Source: Roseovarius lutimaris (lineage in GTDB: Bacteria > Pseudomonadota > Alphaproteobacteria > Rhodobacterales > Rhodobacteraceae). From it: DNA of 64,000 nt. Of the stretch, positions 20,113 to 30,236 are shown one piece after another. Position numbers and translations under genes: made by a program. Under the pieces are notes generated by a model, which saw nothing but the letters and a program-made list of their open reading frames with translations, was not told the DNA's origin and ran no database searches. Every line of letters begins with the position of its first letter. The first letter of the stretch is position 1. Location: NCBI RefSeq assembly GCF_900115165.1, contig NZ_FOVP01000007.1, positions 122,912-186,911 of the forward strand, read 5' to 3'.

Positions 20113-20357
20113 GGCGTAATTAAACCTCACGGCCTAGCGGCTTCAAGCCCAAATTGTACCACGCCGTCCGCGACCCGATCACAAACCCGCGCACAGAGAC
20201 CGGCGCGCGCCAAATAATCTGGTCTAAATGCGCTATGTACGCAGTATCCGGTATTTTCTCATTGCACCCGCGCCTCTAAGGTCGCCCCACTTCAAGTGAT
20301 CCGCTGAGGGGCCGCAAAGGGCCCCAGGCATCAATATAATGGGGAGGAAAAAACCAT

Positions 20358-21443
<1,086 letters not shown>

Positions 21444-21550
21444 GCCCCTCGCGTGATACGGGATATGGCAGGCTCCGGTTGATCCGGGGCCTGTATCCAC
21501 AGGCAAAACAGGTGACCCGGACCTGACGAACCGGGCAAAGGGGGGAAGAG

Positions 21551-22441
21551 ATGCTGGACGCAATCCTCTGGGTGTTCCAGAACATCGCGATGGCGTTTTA
21601 CAATCTGGCCTACGCCGTAAGTCATCCACAGCTCTGGCTGGACTGGTCGGACAAACAGGCCATCATGCGGGTCGTCTATTACGGCGGCTCGGTCGAGCTT
21701 TTCTTTGTGGCTTTCACGACATTTCTGGTTCTGACCGCGATCGGGATCTGGAAAACGGGCTTTATGTGGGGCCTCGTGCGCGGGCTTGAGGGCTTTGCCA
21801 ATACGGTCGGCCGCTTTGCCGCCTGGGCGGGGCTCATCATGGTGATCCAGCAGATCATCATCGTCTTTATCCAACGCATCTTTGCGCGCCCTGATCTTGT
21901 GATCGGCTTTGGTATCCCGCTTCAGTTCGACGTGAGCTGGTATTCCGAGGAACTCAAGCTTTACAACGCGTTGATCGTCACACTTTGTGCGACTTATACC
22001 TTTGTTCAGGGCGGGCATGTGCGGGTTGATCTGATCTATTCCGCGGTGGGGCACAGCACCAAGCGGGTGATCGACATGGTCGGCTCGCTGATCTTCATGA
22101 TGCCGATGGCGGTGCTGACCTGGATGTATGGCTGGTATTTCATGTGGCGCCACCTGATCGTGCCGAACCCTTCGGCGAGCGACGGGCTTGACCGGCTGTT
22201 GATGAAATCGCGCGCCCTGCGCTGGAACGTGGAGACCATCGGCTTTAGCCCGAATGGCTTTAACGGTTATTTCCTGTTCAAGGTGCTGCTGATCTCATTC
22301 GCCGGCATGGTGTTCCTGCATGCCATGGCGTTTTTCTGGCGCTCTTATCTGGAATTCAGGGAAGGCCCCGAGAGCGCGAATAAATACCTCGACAAGGACA
22401 CGCTTGGCGCAGGTGAAGAAGCCTATGAAGGCACACATTAA
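21551..22441 (+). CDS. dctQ: TRAP transporter small permease, long form
   Basis: The DctQ-type small membrane subunit, here 296 residues instead of the usual 160-200. The N-terminal half adds two hydrophobic helices (about 40-70 and 90-115) before the typical core, where TYTFVQGGHVRVDLIYSAVG is the hallmark of small TRAP permeases. The C-terminus is an extended soluble tail. It follows dctP by 107 bp and precedes dctM by 14 bp. Long DctQ forms usually go with long DctM forms, as here. Confidence 0.88.
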   Translation: MLDAILWVFQNIAMAFYNLAYAVSHPQLWLDWSDKQAIMRVVYYGGSVELFFVAFTTFLVLTAIGIWKTGFMWGLVRGLEGFANTVGRFAAWAGLIMVIQQIIIVFIQRIFARPDLVIGFGIPLQFDVSWYSEELKLYNALIVTLCATYTFVQGGHVRVDLIYSAVGHSTKRVIDMVGSLIFMMPMAVLTWMYGWYFMWRHLIVPNPSASDGLDRLLMKSRALRWNVETIGFSPNGFNGYFLFKVLLISFAGMVFLHAMAFFWRSYLEFREGPESANKYLDKDTLGAGEEAYEGTH

Positions 22442-22455
22442 AGGGGCAGGGCACA

Positions 22456-24813
22456 ATGCTATTCGGACTTGACGGCGTCGAGATCGGCCTGATCATCGTA
22501 TTTCTTTGCCTCTTCGGGGGTATTCTATCCGGCTTTCCCGTGGCCTTTGCCATTGGCGGGGCCGGGATCATTTCCTTTGGCATCATTGCCGCGCTCGACA
22601 GCGGCGGCATCCTGATCCACCAGGCGATCGACACCGGCAGCGAGGCCTATAACGCCCTTCGTGCCAGCGGCGTGCGGGGCGATGCGATATCGGTGTTTCG
22701 CTATCCCGACCTGCCACGCATCGCACAGCCCGTTTTTGAACGTGGCTGGGAAGTGGCGCTAGATCGCAACGTGTCTTTCATCGTGAACCGGATCAATGAA
22801 CGCGTACTTGCGGGCGCTTCGATCGAGACGCTTCTGGCGGTGTTGATGTTCGTGATGATGGGCATCACGCTGGAACGCTCGAAAATCGCCAATGACCTTT
22901 TGACCACCATGGCGCGGGTGTTTGGCCCGCTACCCGGTGGCCTGGCCGTATCAGTTGTGGTTGTGGGCGCGTTTCTTGCCGCCTCGACCGGGATCGTGGG
23001 CGCCACGGTGGTGACCATGGGCCTCTTGAGCCTGCCGACCATGCTGCGCGCAGGCTATAGCCCGCAGATTGCCACCGGGGTGATTGCCGCCGCCGGCACG
23101 CTGGGGCAGATCATTCCGCCCTCTATCGTGATCGTGCTGTTGGGCACGCTGGCGGGTGATCTTTACTCGGTTGCACAGGAAAACCGCGCCCTGTCGGTCG
23201 GCTGTAGCGATGCGCTGACCTATCTTGGCGAACCGGCGGTGGTATCGGTAGGCACGCTGTTTCAGGCCGCCCTTTTGCCGGGTATCCTTCTGGCGCTGCT
23301 CTATGCGCTCTATGCCTTCGGCTATGCTCTGATGAATCCCTCCAAGGCGCCCGCAGTGCAGATGGCGCCGGGCAACACCGGCGATGTGATCACCCGTAGT
23401 GAAAGCTTTACCTGGTTCCTTGGCGTGCCCGTTGCCCTGATAGCGGGGGTCATGCTTTTGTCCTCGCTCGGGGTTGTCGGCTCGCAAAACCTGATCGTCG
23501 ACAGCTTTACCGATCAGGGCCAGAACGCGTCGCTGCGCACCAATGTGGGGCCTGAGTGTCAGGCGGCGATGATCGAGCTGCACGGTCAGGAGGCCTGGGA
23601 TATCGCACTGGCCGAAACCGCCGCCATCGACGCCGCTGGCGGGATCGAGCAAAGCGTGCGCCTGAGCCCGGAAGAGATTACCGCGCTGATCGCCGAGAAA
23701 GAGGCCGACGCGGCCCCCATCGGTAGCGGTGTGGCGACGATCTTTGTCATTCTCGGGCTCGTCCTGGCAGTGGCGCGGGGTGTCAAACCCTCGGCGACTG
23801 CCGCGCCGCTCTTGATCGGCGCACTCGGGATCGTGTTAGGGCTATTGGTGGATATCGCGCTGATTGCCCCGTCAACCAGCGCCGGGGCGACGGTTCTGAT
23901 GCTGGCGATCCCTCTGGCTCTGGCGCTTTATGGCTGTGCCCATGGCGCCGCCCGCATGGCCCGGAACGAGATCATTCGCGTGGTCTTTCCGCCGCTTGTC
24001 CTTATCGTGGCGGTGCTTGGCTCGATCCTGGGCGGGATCACCAACCCGACCCCGGCGGCCGGCCTTGGGGCGGGCGGGGCGATCATGCTCGCGGCCTATC
24101 GCAAGCTGCGCGATCAGGACCGCTCTCCCAAGATCATCATTCTGGCCACGCTGGCCGTGGTGGTGGCGATCCTGATGGGCATAAACTTTGATCTGCGCAT
24201 CAATCAGGACGGCGTCAGTTTCGAATCCTGGGTGGCGTTCTTTGTCGCCTATGCGGCCTATCTCTATGCCGCCTTCGGTCTCTTGTTCGGCTGTTGGGTG
24301 CTTTATACCGGCGGGGTTCTGACACCGATCGTGCGCGAGACGGCCAAGGTCACCTCGATGGTGTTCACCATTCTCATCGGCTCGCAACTGCTGAACCTTG
24401 TGGTCATAAGCTTTGGCGGCGAGCATTACATTCAGGAATTCCTCAAGAGCTTCGACAACGAGTTCAAGGTTTTCCTGATCGTGATGCTGGTGCTGTTCGT
24501 GCTCGGCTTTGTTCTTGATTTCCTTGAGATCATCTACATCGTGATCCCGATTGTCGGCCCGGTGATCTATGGCGGCACCTTTGATCCCAAATGGGTGACG
24601 ATCATGATCGCGGTGAACCTGCAAACCAGCTTTCTCACGCCGCCATTCGGCTTTGCGCTATTCTATCTGCGCGGGGTGGCGCCCAAGGAGGTCACGACCG
24701 GACATATCTATCGCGGTGTGTTCCCCTTTGTGCTTATTCAGGTGGTCGGGCTGGCGATCTTGTGGTTCTTCCCCTCGATCGTCACCATCGTGCCGGCCCT
24801 GATGCCAAACTAG
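22456..24813 (+). CDS. dctM: TRAP transporter large permease, extended form
   Basis: The DctM-type secondary carrier subunit that drives uptake with an ion gradient. Typical permeases have about 430 residues; this one has 785. Core motifs are present: GFPVAFAIGGAG near the start, GIVGATVVTMGLLSLPTML, GTLGQIIPPSIVIVLLG, GGITNPTPAAGLGAGGA and NLQTSFLTPPFGFALFYLRG. Two extra parts interrupt them: residues about 51-120 and a soluble Ala/Glu-rich stretch about 340-420 with added membrane helices up to about 500. Frame and codon use are continuous, so this is not an artefact. A strong hairpin ends the operon. Confidence 0.9.
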   Translation: MLFGLDGVEIGLIIVFLCLFGGILSGFPVAFAIGGAGIISFGIIAALDSGGILIHQAIDTGSEAYNALRASGVRGDAISVFRYPDLPRIAQPVFERGWEVALDRNVSFIVNRINERVLAGASIETLLAVLMFVMMGITLERSKIANDLLTTMARVFGPLPGGLAVSVVVVGAFLAASTGIVGATVVTMGLLSLPTMLRAGYSPQIATGVIAAAGTLGQIIPPSIVIVLLGTLAGDLYSVAQENRALSVGCSDALTYLGEPAVVSVGTLFQAALLPGILLALLYALYAFGYALMNPSKAPAVQMAPGNTGDVITRSESFTWFLGVPVALIAGVMLLSSLGVVGSQNLIVDSFTDQGQNASLRTNVGPECQAAMIELHGQEAWDIALAETAAIDAAGGIEQSVRLSPEEITALIAEKEADAAPIGSGVATIFVILGLVLAVARGVKPSATAAPLLIGALGIVLGLLVDIALIAPSTSAGATVLMLAIPLALALYGCAHGAARMARNEIIRVVFPPLVLIVAVLGSILGGITNPTPAAGLGAGGAIMLAAYRKLRDQDRSPKIIILATLAVVVAILMGINFDLRINQDGVSFESWVAFFVAYAAYLYAAFGLLFGCWVLYTGGVLTPIVRETAKVTSMVFTILIGSQLLNLVVISFGGEHYIQEFLKSFDNEFKVFLIVMLVLFVLGFVLDFLEIIYIVIPIVGPVIYGGTFDPKWVTIMIAVNLQTSFLTPPFGFALFYLRGVAPKEVTTGHIYRGVFPFVLIQVVGLAILWFFPSIVTIVPALMPN

Positions 24814-24834
24814 GCCGGGCAGGCGATGAAAATA

Positions 24835-24866
24835 CGAAACGCCGGGGTCATTGCCCCGGCGTTTCG
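24835..24866. terminator. Bidirectional hairpin between dctM and prfC
   Basis: CGAAACGCCGGGG, a 6-nt loop, and CCCCGGCGTTTCG make a perfect 13-bp hairpin between two convergent genes. There is no long T run after it on either strand, but the position and stability suit transcription termination from both sides. Confidence 0.75.
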
Positions 24867-24893
24867 CGTCTGTGCCAACTAAAAGGCGCCGCG

Positions 24894-26501
24894 TTAAACC
24901 ATCATTTCCTTGGTCGAGGTCAGGGCCACATCCGGATAGTCGCGCGTCACCCGGTCGATATCCCACTGCATCCGCGTGAGATACACAACATCGCCGTCAT
25001 TATCGCGCGCAATATGCTGTTTATTGGCCTCACAGAATTTATCGACCGCCGCCTTGGGGCCATTGACCCACCGCGCAGAGGTGAATTGCGAATTCTCAAA
25101 GCGCACCGGCAGGCCGTATTCCTGCTCGATCCGGCTGGCCAGCACCTCGAATTGCAGCGCGCCGACGACGCCCACGATAAAGCCCGAGCCAAAGGTCGGC
25201 TTGAACACCTTGGCGGCGCCTTCTTCGGCGAATTGCATCAGCGCCTTTTCCAGATGCTTGGCCTTCATCGGATCGCCCGCGCGGGCCTGTTGCAACAACT
25301 CGGGCGCAAACGACGGAATGCCCGTTACCCGCAGATCCTCGCCCTCGGTCAGGGTGTCGCCGATGCGCAATTGCCCGTGGTTGGGAATGCCGATGATATC
25401 GCCAGCCCAGGCCTCTTCGGCAAGCTCGCGGTCAGAGGCGAGAAACAGCACCGGCGCGGTCACGGTCATCGGTTTTTTGGAGCGCACATGCGTGAGCTTC
25501 ATGCCGCGTTTGAAATGCCCCGAGGCAAGGCGCACAAAGGCGACCCGGTCGCGGTGGCGCGGGTCCATGTTTGCCTGAACCTTGAAGACAAAACCGGTGA
25601 CCTTGGTTTCTTCCGGGGCAATCGCGCGCGGGGTGGCCTTTTGCACTTGCGGCTCGGGGCCGAAGTCTGCGATCCCGGTCATCAACTCCTTGACCCCGAA
25701 GGAATTGATTGCAGAACCAAACCAGATCGGCGTCATATGCCCCTCAAGCACCGATTGTGGGTTGAGGGCGGGCAAAAGCTCTCGCGCCATCGCCACCTCT
25801 TCGCGCAGTTGCGCCACGAGGGTGGCGGGCACATGTTCGTCCAGCTTGGGGTCGTCCAGCCCGTTGATCTCGATGGATTGTGCGACCTTGTTGCGATCGG
25901 CGCGATCCATAAGCTCAAGCCGGTCATTCAACATGTCATAACAGCCCATGAAATCGCGCCCGACCCCGATCGGCCAGCTGGCCGGGGTCACGTCAATCGC
26001 AAGGTTTTCCTGAATTTCGTCAATGATATCGAAGGTATCTCGGCTTTCGCGGTCCATCTTGTTACAGAAGGTCAGGATCGGCAGATCGCGCAACCGGCAG
26101 ACCTCAAAGAGCTTCTGGGTCTGGCTTTCCACACCCTTGGCGCCGTCAATCACCATCACCGCCGCATCGACCGCCGTCAGCGTGCGATAGGTATCTTCCG
26201 AGAAATCCGAGTGACCGGGCGTGTCGACAAGGTTAAAGCGGAAGGGGCCGAAATCAAACGACATCGCCGAGGCCGAGACCGAGATTCCGCGATCCTTTTC
26301 CATCTGCATGAAGTCCGAGCGCGTGCGCCGTGCCTCGCCTTTGGCGCGCACCTGGCCGGCCATCTGAATGGCGCCGCCATAAAGAAGAAACTTCTCCGTC
26401 AGGGTGGTTTTGCCGGCATCGGGGTGCGAAATGATCGCAAAGGTGCGGCGCCGGGCAATCTCGGCCGGCAGATCGGGGCGGTTTGAGGCGGTGTCTAACA
26501 T
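24894..26501 (-). CDS. prfC: Peptide chain release factor 3
   Basis: RF3 is the translational GTPase that removes RF1 or RF2 from the ribosome after peptide release. The 535-residue protein has the G1 motif AIISHPDAGKTTLTEK, G2 region RGISVSASAM, G3 VDTPGHSDFSEDTYR, and G4 CNKMDRE, followed by EF-Tu-like domain 2 and the RF3 C-terminal domain (VVGALQFEVLASRIEQEYGLPVRFE). An ATG at 26537 adds 12 residues and is less likely than MLDTASNRPDL at 26501. The gene is convergent with the TRAP operon. Confidence 0.96.
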   Translation of the reverse strand: MLDTASNRPDLPAEIARRRTFAIISHPDAGKTTLTEKFLLYGGAIQMAGQVRAKGEARRTRSDFMQMEKDRGISVSASAMSFDFGPFRFNLVDTPGHSDFSEDTYRTLTAVDAAVMVIDGAKGVESQTQKLFEVCRLRDLPILTFCNKMDRESRDTFDIIDEIQENLAIDVTPASWPIGVGRDFMGCYDMLNDRLELMDRADRNKVAQSIEINGLDDPKLDEHVPATLVAQLREEVAMARELLPALNPQSVLEGHMTPIWFGSAINSFGVKELMTGIADFGPEPQVQKATPRAIAPEETKVTGFVFKVQANMDPRHRDRVAFVRLASGHFKRGMKLTHVRSKKPMTVTAPVLFLASDRELAEEAWAGDIIGIPNHGQLRIGDTLTEGEDLRVTGIPSFAPELLQQARAGDPMKAKHLEKALMQFAEEGAAKVFKPTFGSGFIVGVVGALQFEVLASRIEQEYGLPVRFENSQFTSARWVNGPKAAVDKFCEANKQHIARDNDGDVVYLTRMQWDIDRVTRDYPDVALTSTKEMMV

Positions 26502-26555
26502 GACCGCGCATATAGAGGGCCAGAGAGAAGGGCGCAATAACGCTGTGGCAGGCGG

Positions 26556-26605
26556 CCATTTTCTTCGCGAAGAAAATGGACCAGAAAATTCGTCTAATTT
26601 TCTGG
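26556..26605. repeat. Tandem double-hairpin element between prfC and the Hint gene
   Basis: A perfect 24-nt palindrome (26556-26579, arms CCATTTTCTTCG) is followed after one base by a second perfect 10-bp hairpin, CCAGAAAATT-cgtct-AATTTTCTGG (26581-26605). In reverse orientation this is the same two-part pattern as 13735-13781: an AATT-type hairpin, one base, then a TTTTCTT-type hairpin. It begins 55 bp upstream of the prfC start and ends next to the Hint-gene stop. Confidence 0.7.
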
Positions 26606-26608
26606 GGG

Positions 26609-27622
26609 CTACCGCGTCGAAGCGCGTTTAAGGATTTCTGCCGCGTCGGGATGGTCAAGCAGGGCTTGGCCAACCTCGAATTCCATATGCGCGCGTGCGC
26701 TGTGACCGATGCCGCCGGATGTCAGCGCCTCGCCGAGATCGGCCGGCAGTGCGGCGCGCGTGCGCGGATCAACCAGCAGGGTTTCGGCGGCGATGCCTTC
26801 GGCATAGATAATCTGATGGGCATCAAACAGAATCTGGAAGTAATCCACAAACCCGCCGGAGTCGCGCAGTACGGTATCGCCGTTCACAAGGTGGCGCGCG
26901 CGCACCAGAACCTCGTGACGCCCGGCCCCGAGGGCATCGGAGCGTTGATAGATGAACAATCGGTGATCGGGGCTGACCAATAGGTCGTTTTCGTTATGCA
27001 AGGCCCCTGCGCGAATGCGGATCGGGGCGAAATCGCCGACCGCGCGCACCGTCGACTGACCGATCCAGCGGATCGCCTGCGGGCCATCGTCGCGGGTCAG
27101 CACCATATCGCCAAGCGCAAGCTCCTCGACCCGGCGCTGTGCGCCCGAGGCCAGCGTGATATGGGTGCCGCGCGAAAAGGATACACAGGCCACCTGCGCA
27201 AATTTCTGCAATGCGGTGTCGCGATCCACCCCGACAAGCGCATAGCCTGTCTTCGGCGCCATTTGAGCCAGCGGCATGGCATAGATATCCGCCACATCGC
27301 CCGCGCCATCGACCTCGACAAGCACCAGCAATTCGCTGGTGCGGCCGGTGCCCGACATTAGCGTCAGGCAGGAATCAAGGTGCAGGTGAGAGCCGGGCGT
27401 ACCCAGCTCTGTGTCGGGCGCGAGGATGAACGGCCCGGCCCCGTCAAGCACGAGCGACAGGCGGTACTGTCGCGCCTGCGGGCGCAATTCATAGACATCG
27501 TCAAGATCAAGCTCACTGGCGAAGGACAGCGCATCGCCGAGATTGGCGCCGCTCACCACACGCAGATCCACCGCCTGAAAGACAGGAACGGATTGCGCGG
27601 GGCGGGGGCTGGTCTTGGTCAT
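26609..27622 (-). CDS. Hint-domain (Hedgehog/intein-type) protein
   Basis: A 337-residue protein with a C-terminal Hint_2-type module and an N-terminal region (1-140) of unknown fold. The Hint block starts at C146 (ACVSFSRGTHITLASG), then RRVEELALGDMVLTRDDGPQAIRWIG (about 163-188), LLVSPDHRLFIYQ (about 215) and YFQILFDAHQIIYAEGIAAETLL (about 262-284). The nucleophilic Cys and the His of SPDHR are kept, but there is no terminal His-Asn as in splicing inteins, so cleavage or transfer rather than splicing would be expected. Proteins of this type are common in Roseobacter genomes and their role is unknown. Confidence 0.82.
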   Translation of the reverse strand: MTKTSPRPAQSVPVFQAVDLRVVSGANLGDALSFASELDLDDVYELRPQARQYRLSLVLDGAGPFILAPDTELGTPGSHLHLDSCLTLMSGTGRTSELLVLVEVDGAGDVADIYAMPLAQMAPKTGYALVGVDRDTALQKFAQVACVSFSRGTHITLASGAQRRVEELALGDMVLTRDDGPQAIRWIGQSTVRAVGDFAPIRIRAGALHNENDLLVSPDHRLFIYQRSDALGAGRHEVLVRARHLVNGDTVLRDSGGFVDYFQILFDAHQIIYAEGIAAETLLVDPRTRAALPADLGEALTSGGIGHSARAHMEFEVGQALLDHPDAAEILKRASTR

Positions 27623-27842
27623 GTAAATCGGCCGATATGAAAGGGGTGGGCAGGAAAGGTCCTGTTCTGGGTTATAGCTTAGAATTATGGCAGCATATGG
27701 TCAATGAGCGGGAAATCCTGAGCAGTTTCAGCAAGGTAAAGCGGCATCGCGGGGCTCCGTCGACAGCGGGCCTTTGGCAATTGTCTGGCCATTTTAATCC
27801 GGGCAGTGTTAATTCCGGGTTGAAACAACAGGGAGGTGCGAC

Positions 27843-28622
27843 ATGGACTTGGGGATTAAGGGAAAGCGGGCGCTGGTATGTGCGTCCTCAAAGGGGCTTG
27901 GGCTTGGCTGTGCGCGGGCATTGGCCGAGGCGGGGGTGAACCTTGTGATGAACGCCCGCGGCGCCGAGGCGCTTGAGGCCTCTGCGGCGGCGATCCGCGC
28001 CGATTACGGTGTCGATGTTGTCACGGTGGCCGCCGATGTCACCACCGAAGAGGGGCGCGCTCGCTTGCTCGCGACCGCGAACGATGTTGATATCCTGGTC
28101 AATAACGCCGGTGGCCCGCCGCCAGGCAAGTGGACAGACTGGGAGCGCGAGGATTTCATCAAGGCGCTGGATGCCAACATGCTGACGCCGATTGCCCTTA
28201 TCAAGGCGCTGGTGCCGGGCATGATGGAGCGCGGCTGGGGTCGGGTGGTCAACATCACCTCGCAATCCGTCAAGGCGCCGATTGCCGTGCTGGGCCTTTC
28301 CAACTCTGCGCGCGCCGGGTTAACCGGCTATGTCGCGGGCACCTCGCGCCAGGTCGCGGGCAAGGGTGTGACGATCAACAACATGCTGCCCGGCATTCAC
28401 GCCACCGACCGCGCGATCTCGCTTGATACGGGCGTGAGCGAAGCACAGGGCATTTCGATGGAAGAGGCCAGGGCGCAACGCTGTGCGGGCATTCCGGCGG
28501 GCCGGTATGGCACCCGCGAAGAGTTCGGCGCAACCTGCGCGTTTTTGTGCAGTCAGCACGCCGGCTTTATCGTCGGGCAGAATATCCTGCTGGATGGCGG
28601 CGGCGTGAACGCCACGCTTTAA
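27843..28622 (+). CDS. SDR-family oxidoreductase homolog with altered active site
   Basis: A 259-residue protein with the short-chain dehydrogenase fold: the nucleotide-binding loop reads CASSKGLGLG instead of TGxxxGxG, followed by DILVNNAG at 83-90. At the catalytic site the usual Tyr-x-x-x-Lys is replaced by S153-N-S-A-R157 (in GLSNSARAGL), while the preceding Ser (S140) is kept. This matches my memory of a beta-ketoacyl-reductase-like subgroup that lacks the standard tetrad. It may use a different mechanism or act on a binding role only. GGGAGG precedes the ATG. No partner gene is obvious. Confidence 0.85.
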   Translation: MDLGIKGKRALVCASSKGLGLGCARALAEAGVNLVMNARGAEALEASAAAIRADYGVDVVTVAADVTTEEGRARLLATANDVDILVNNAGGPPPGKWTDWEREDFIKALDANMLTPIALIKALVPGMMERGWGRVVNITSQSVKAPIAVLGLSNSARAGLTGYVAGTSRQVAGKGVTINNMLPGIHATDRAISLDTGVSEAQGISMEEARAQRCAGIPAGRYGTREEFGATCAFLCSQHAGFIVGQNILLDGGGVNATL

Positions 28623-28641
28623 GGGCCGATCAAAATCCTGG

Positions 28642-28662
28642 CCCGCCCGGATTTCGGGCGGG
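28642..28662 (+). terminator. GC-rich hairpin after the SDR gene
   Basis: CCCGCCCG and CGGGCGGG form an 8-bp stem around a 5-nt loop, 20 bp after the SDR stop codon. No T run follows, so termination is only a possibility. Confidence 0.4.
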
Positions 28663-28780
28663 GCAAAGGCGCAACGGCGAGTCTATTCACAAATCCGTAG
28701 GTAGCTCTAATTCGTCTGGTCGCTGTGCGGGGCGGCTGCTAGGCAATTGACAGGCAATCCGCAACGGGGGCGTAATCTTG

Positions 28781-30151
28781 ATGCAAGCGATGGTTATTAT
28801 GGGGCTTTTCGGGCTTGTGGTTGTCGCCAGCCTTGTGGTGTCGCCGCGTCGCGCCACGATTGAAGGCTTCTTTAGCGGCGCCGGAGAGAACGGGCGCGCA
28901 CCGGGGTTGATGGTGCTGGTGCTGAGCCAGGTGACCACCTGGATTTTTGCCCGCTCGCTGATGAATTCGGCGATCCTTGGCTATTTCTACGGCATCTGGG
29001 GCACGCTGGCCTATGCCGCCTATTATGGCTCTTTCCTGACCGGCGGGTTTATTGTCGGGCGGCTGCGCGCCGGTGGGGCGCGCTCGGTTCAGGACTGGCT
29101 CGGCACAAGGTTTGGCGCGCTCGGGGGGGCCTGTTACAACCTGGTGATCGGTCTGCGGCTGTTGTCCGAGGTGTTTGCCAATCTGCTGGTGGTGGGGCTG
29201 ATCTTTGCCGCCGCCATGCCAGAGGTCGGTTTTGCGCGCGAGGCCTCGATCCTTGTCGTTGCGGTGCTAGGGCTGGCTTATAGCGCCTGGGGCGGGCTAA
29301 GTGCGGCGTTGCGCACGGATGTGTTGCAGATGGTTGTCTTTCTCGGGGTGTTTGCGGCGGCCTTTCTGGCGCTTGTGCTTAGCCCCGGTTTTGATCTTGG
29401 CGCAGTTCTTACCTCCAAGGGCACCTCGGGATCGTGGAACGGTCAGGTGCTGTTGCTGGTCGCGCTGCTTCAGGTGTTTTCCTACCCGGCGCATGATCCG
29501 GTGATGATGGATCGCGGCTTTCTCGCCGATCCGGCGACGACGCGGCGCTCGTTCCTGCATGCCTTCTGGATTTCGACGCTTTGCATCATCGGGTTCGGGT
29601 TTTTCGGCATTCAGGCGGCGCTTGTGGGCGCGGAATACGAGGGCCAGCTGATCGGCACTTGGGCGGGCATGTTTCCGCCCTGGCTTTTCGTGGCGCTTCT
29701 GGTGTCGTTGTTGATCTCGGCGCTCAGCACGCTGGATTCCGCGCTTGCCAGTGCCGCGCGCCTTGTGGTGGACGAGCTGCGCCTGAGCCCGCGCACCCTT
29801 GGCGGCGGGCGTGCCGCGATGGTCGTGTTCATGGTGCTTGGCACGCTTCTGACGCTTTGGGACAATCAGACGCTGTTTGATGCCACCGCCGTGAGCGGCA
29901 CCGCAAGCATGTTCCTCACACCGGTGCTTGTGGTCGGGCTTGTGATGCGCCGCGAGATTGCGCTCTGGGCCTATGTGCTGGCCTTTGGCGCCGCGCTGCT
30001 TGGCGCCGCGGCCTATTTCGCGCGCGAGGCGCCATGGGTGGCGGCGATCCTGCCGGAAGGCCATAAATACGAACAGCTTCTGGCGATTTGCGTGGTCGTG
30101 CTGGTGACCGGCTTTGCGGCGGTGATCGCGGGCGCGCGGCGGCGCGCCTGA
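28781..30151 (+). CDS. Sodium:solute symporter family protein
   Basis: A membrane carrier of 456 residues with about 12 hydrophobic segments, fitting the SSS family. Features include the early FFSGAGENGRAPGLMVLVLSQVTTWIFARSLMNSA, the SVQDWLGTRFGALGGACYNL segment, and LLISALSTLDSALASAARLVVDE, which corresponds to the Na-site helix region of SSS carriers. The substrate is unknown. The start is either TTG at 28778 or ATG at 28781; a run of G lies just upstream (28766-28770). It is alone between the SDR gene and the convergent ribA. Confidence 0.85.
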   Translation: MQAMVIMGLFGLVVVASLVVSPRRATIEGFFSGAGENGRAPGLMVLVLSQVTTWIFARSLMNSAILGYFYGIWGTLAYAAYYGSFLTGGFIVGRLRAGGARSVQDWLGTRFGALGGACYNLVIGLRLLSEVFANLLVVGLIFAAAMPEVGFAREASILVVAVLGLAYSAWGGLSAALRTDVLQMVVFLGVFAAAFLALVLSPGFDLGAVLTSKGTSGSWNGQVLLLVALLQVFSYPAHDPVMMDRGFLADPATTRRSFLHAFWISTLCIIGFGFFGIQAALVGAEYEGQLIGTWAGMFPPWLFVALLVSLLISALSTLDSALASAARLVVDELRLSPRTLGGGRAAMVVFMVLGTLLTLWDNQTLFDATAVSGTASMFLTPVLVVGLVMRREIALWAYVLAFGAALLGAAAYFAREAPWVAAILPEGHKYEQLLAICVVVLVTGFAAVIAGARRRA

Positions 30152-30236
30152 GGTTTTGACGGGCAGGGGCGCGCTCGTCAGGCCTGACAGCCTGCCTCGC
30201 GAGGCACACCGCAAGCTGTGCAGAGCCGCGCGGATG

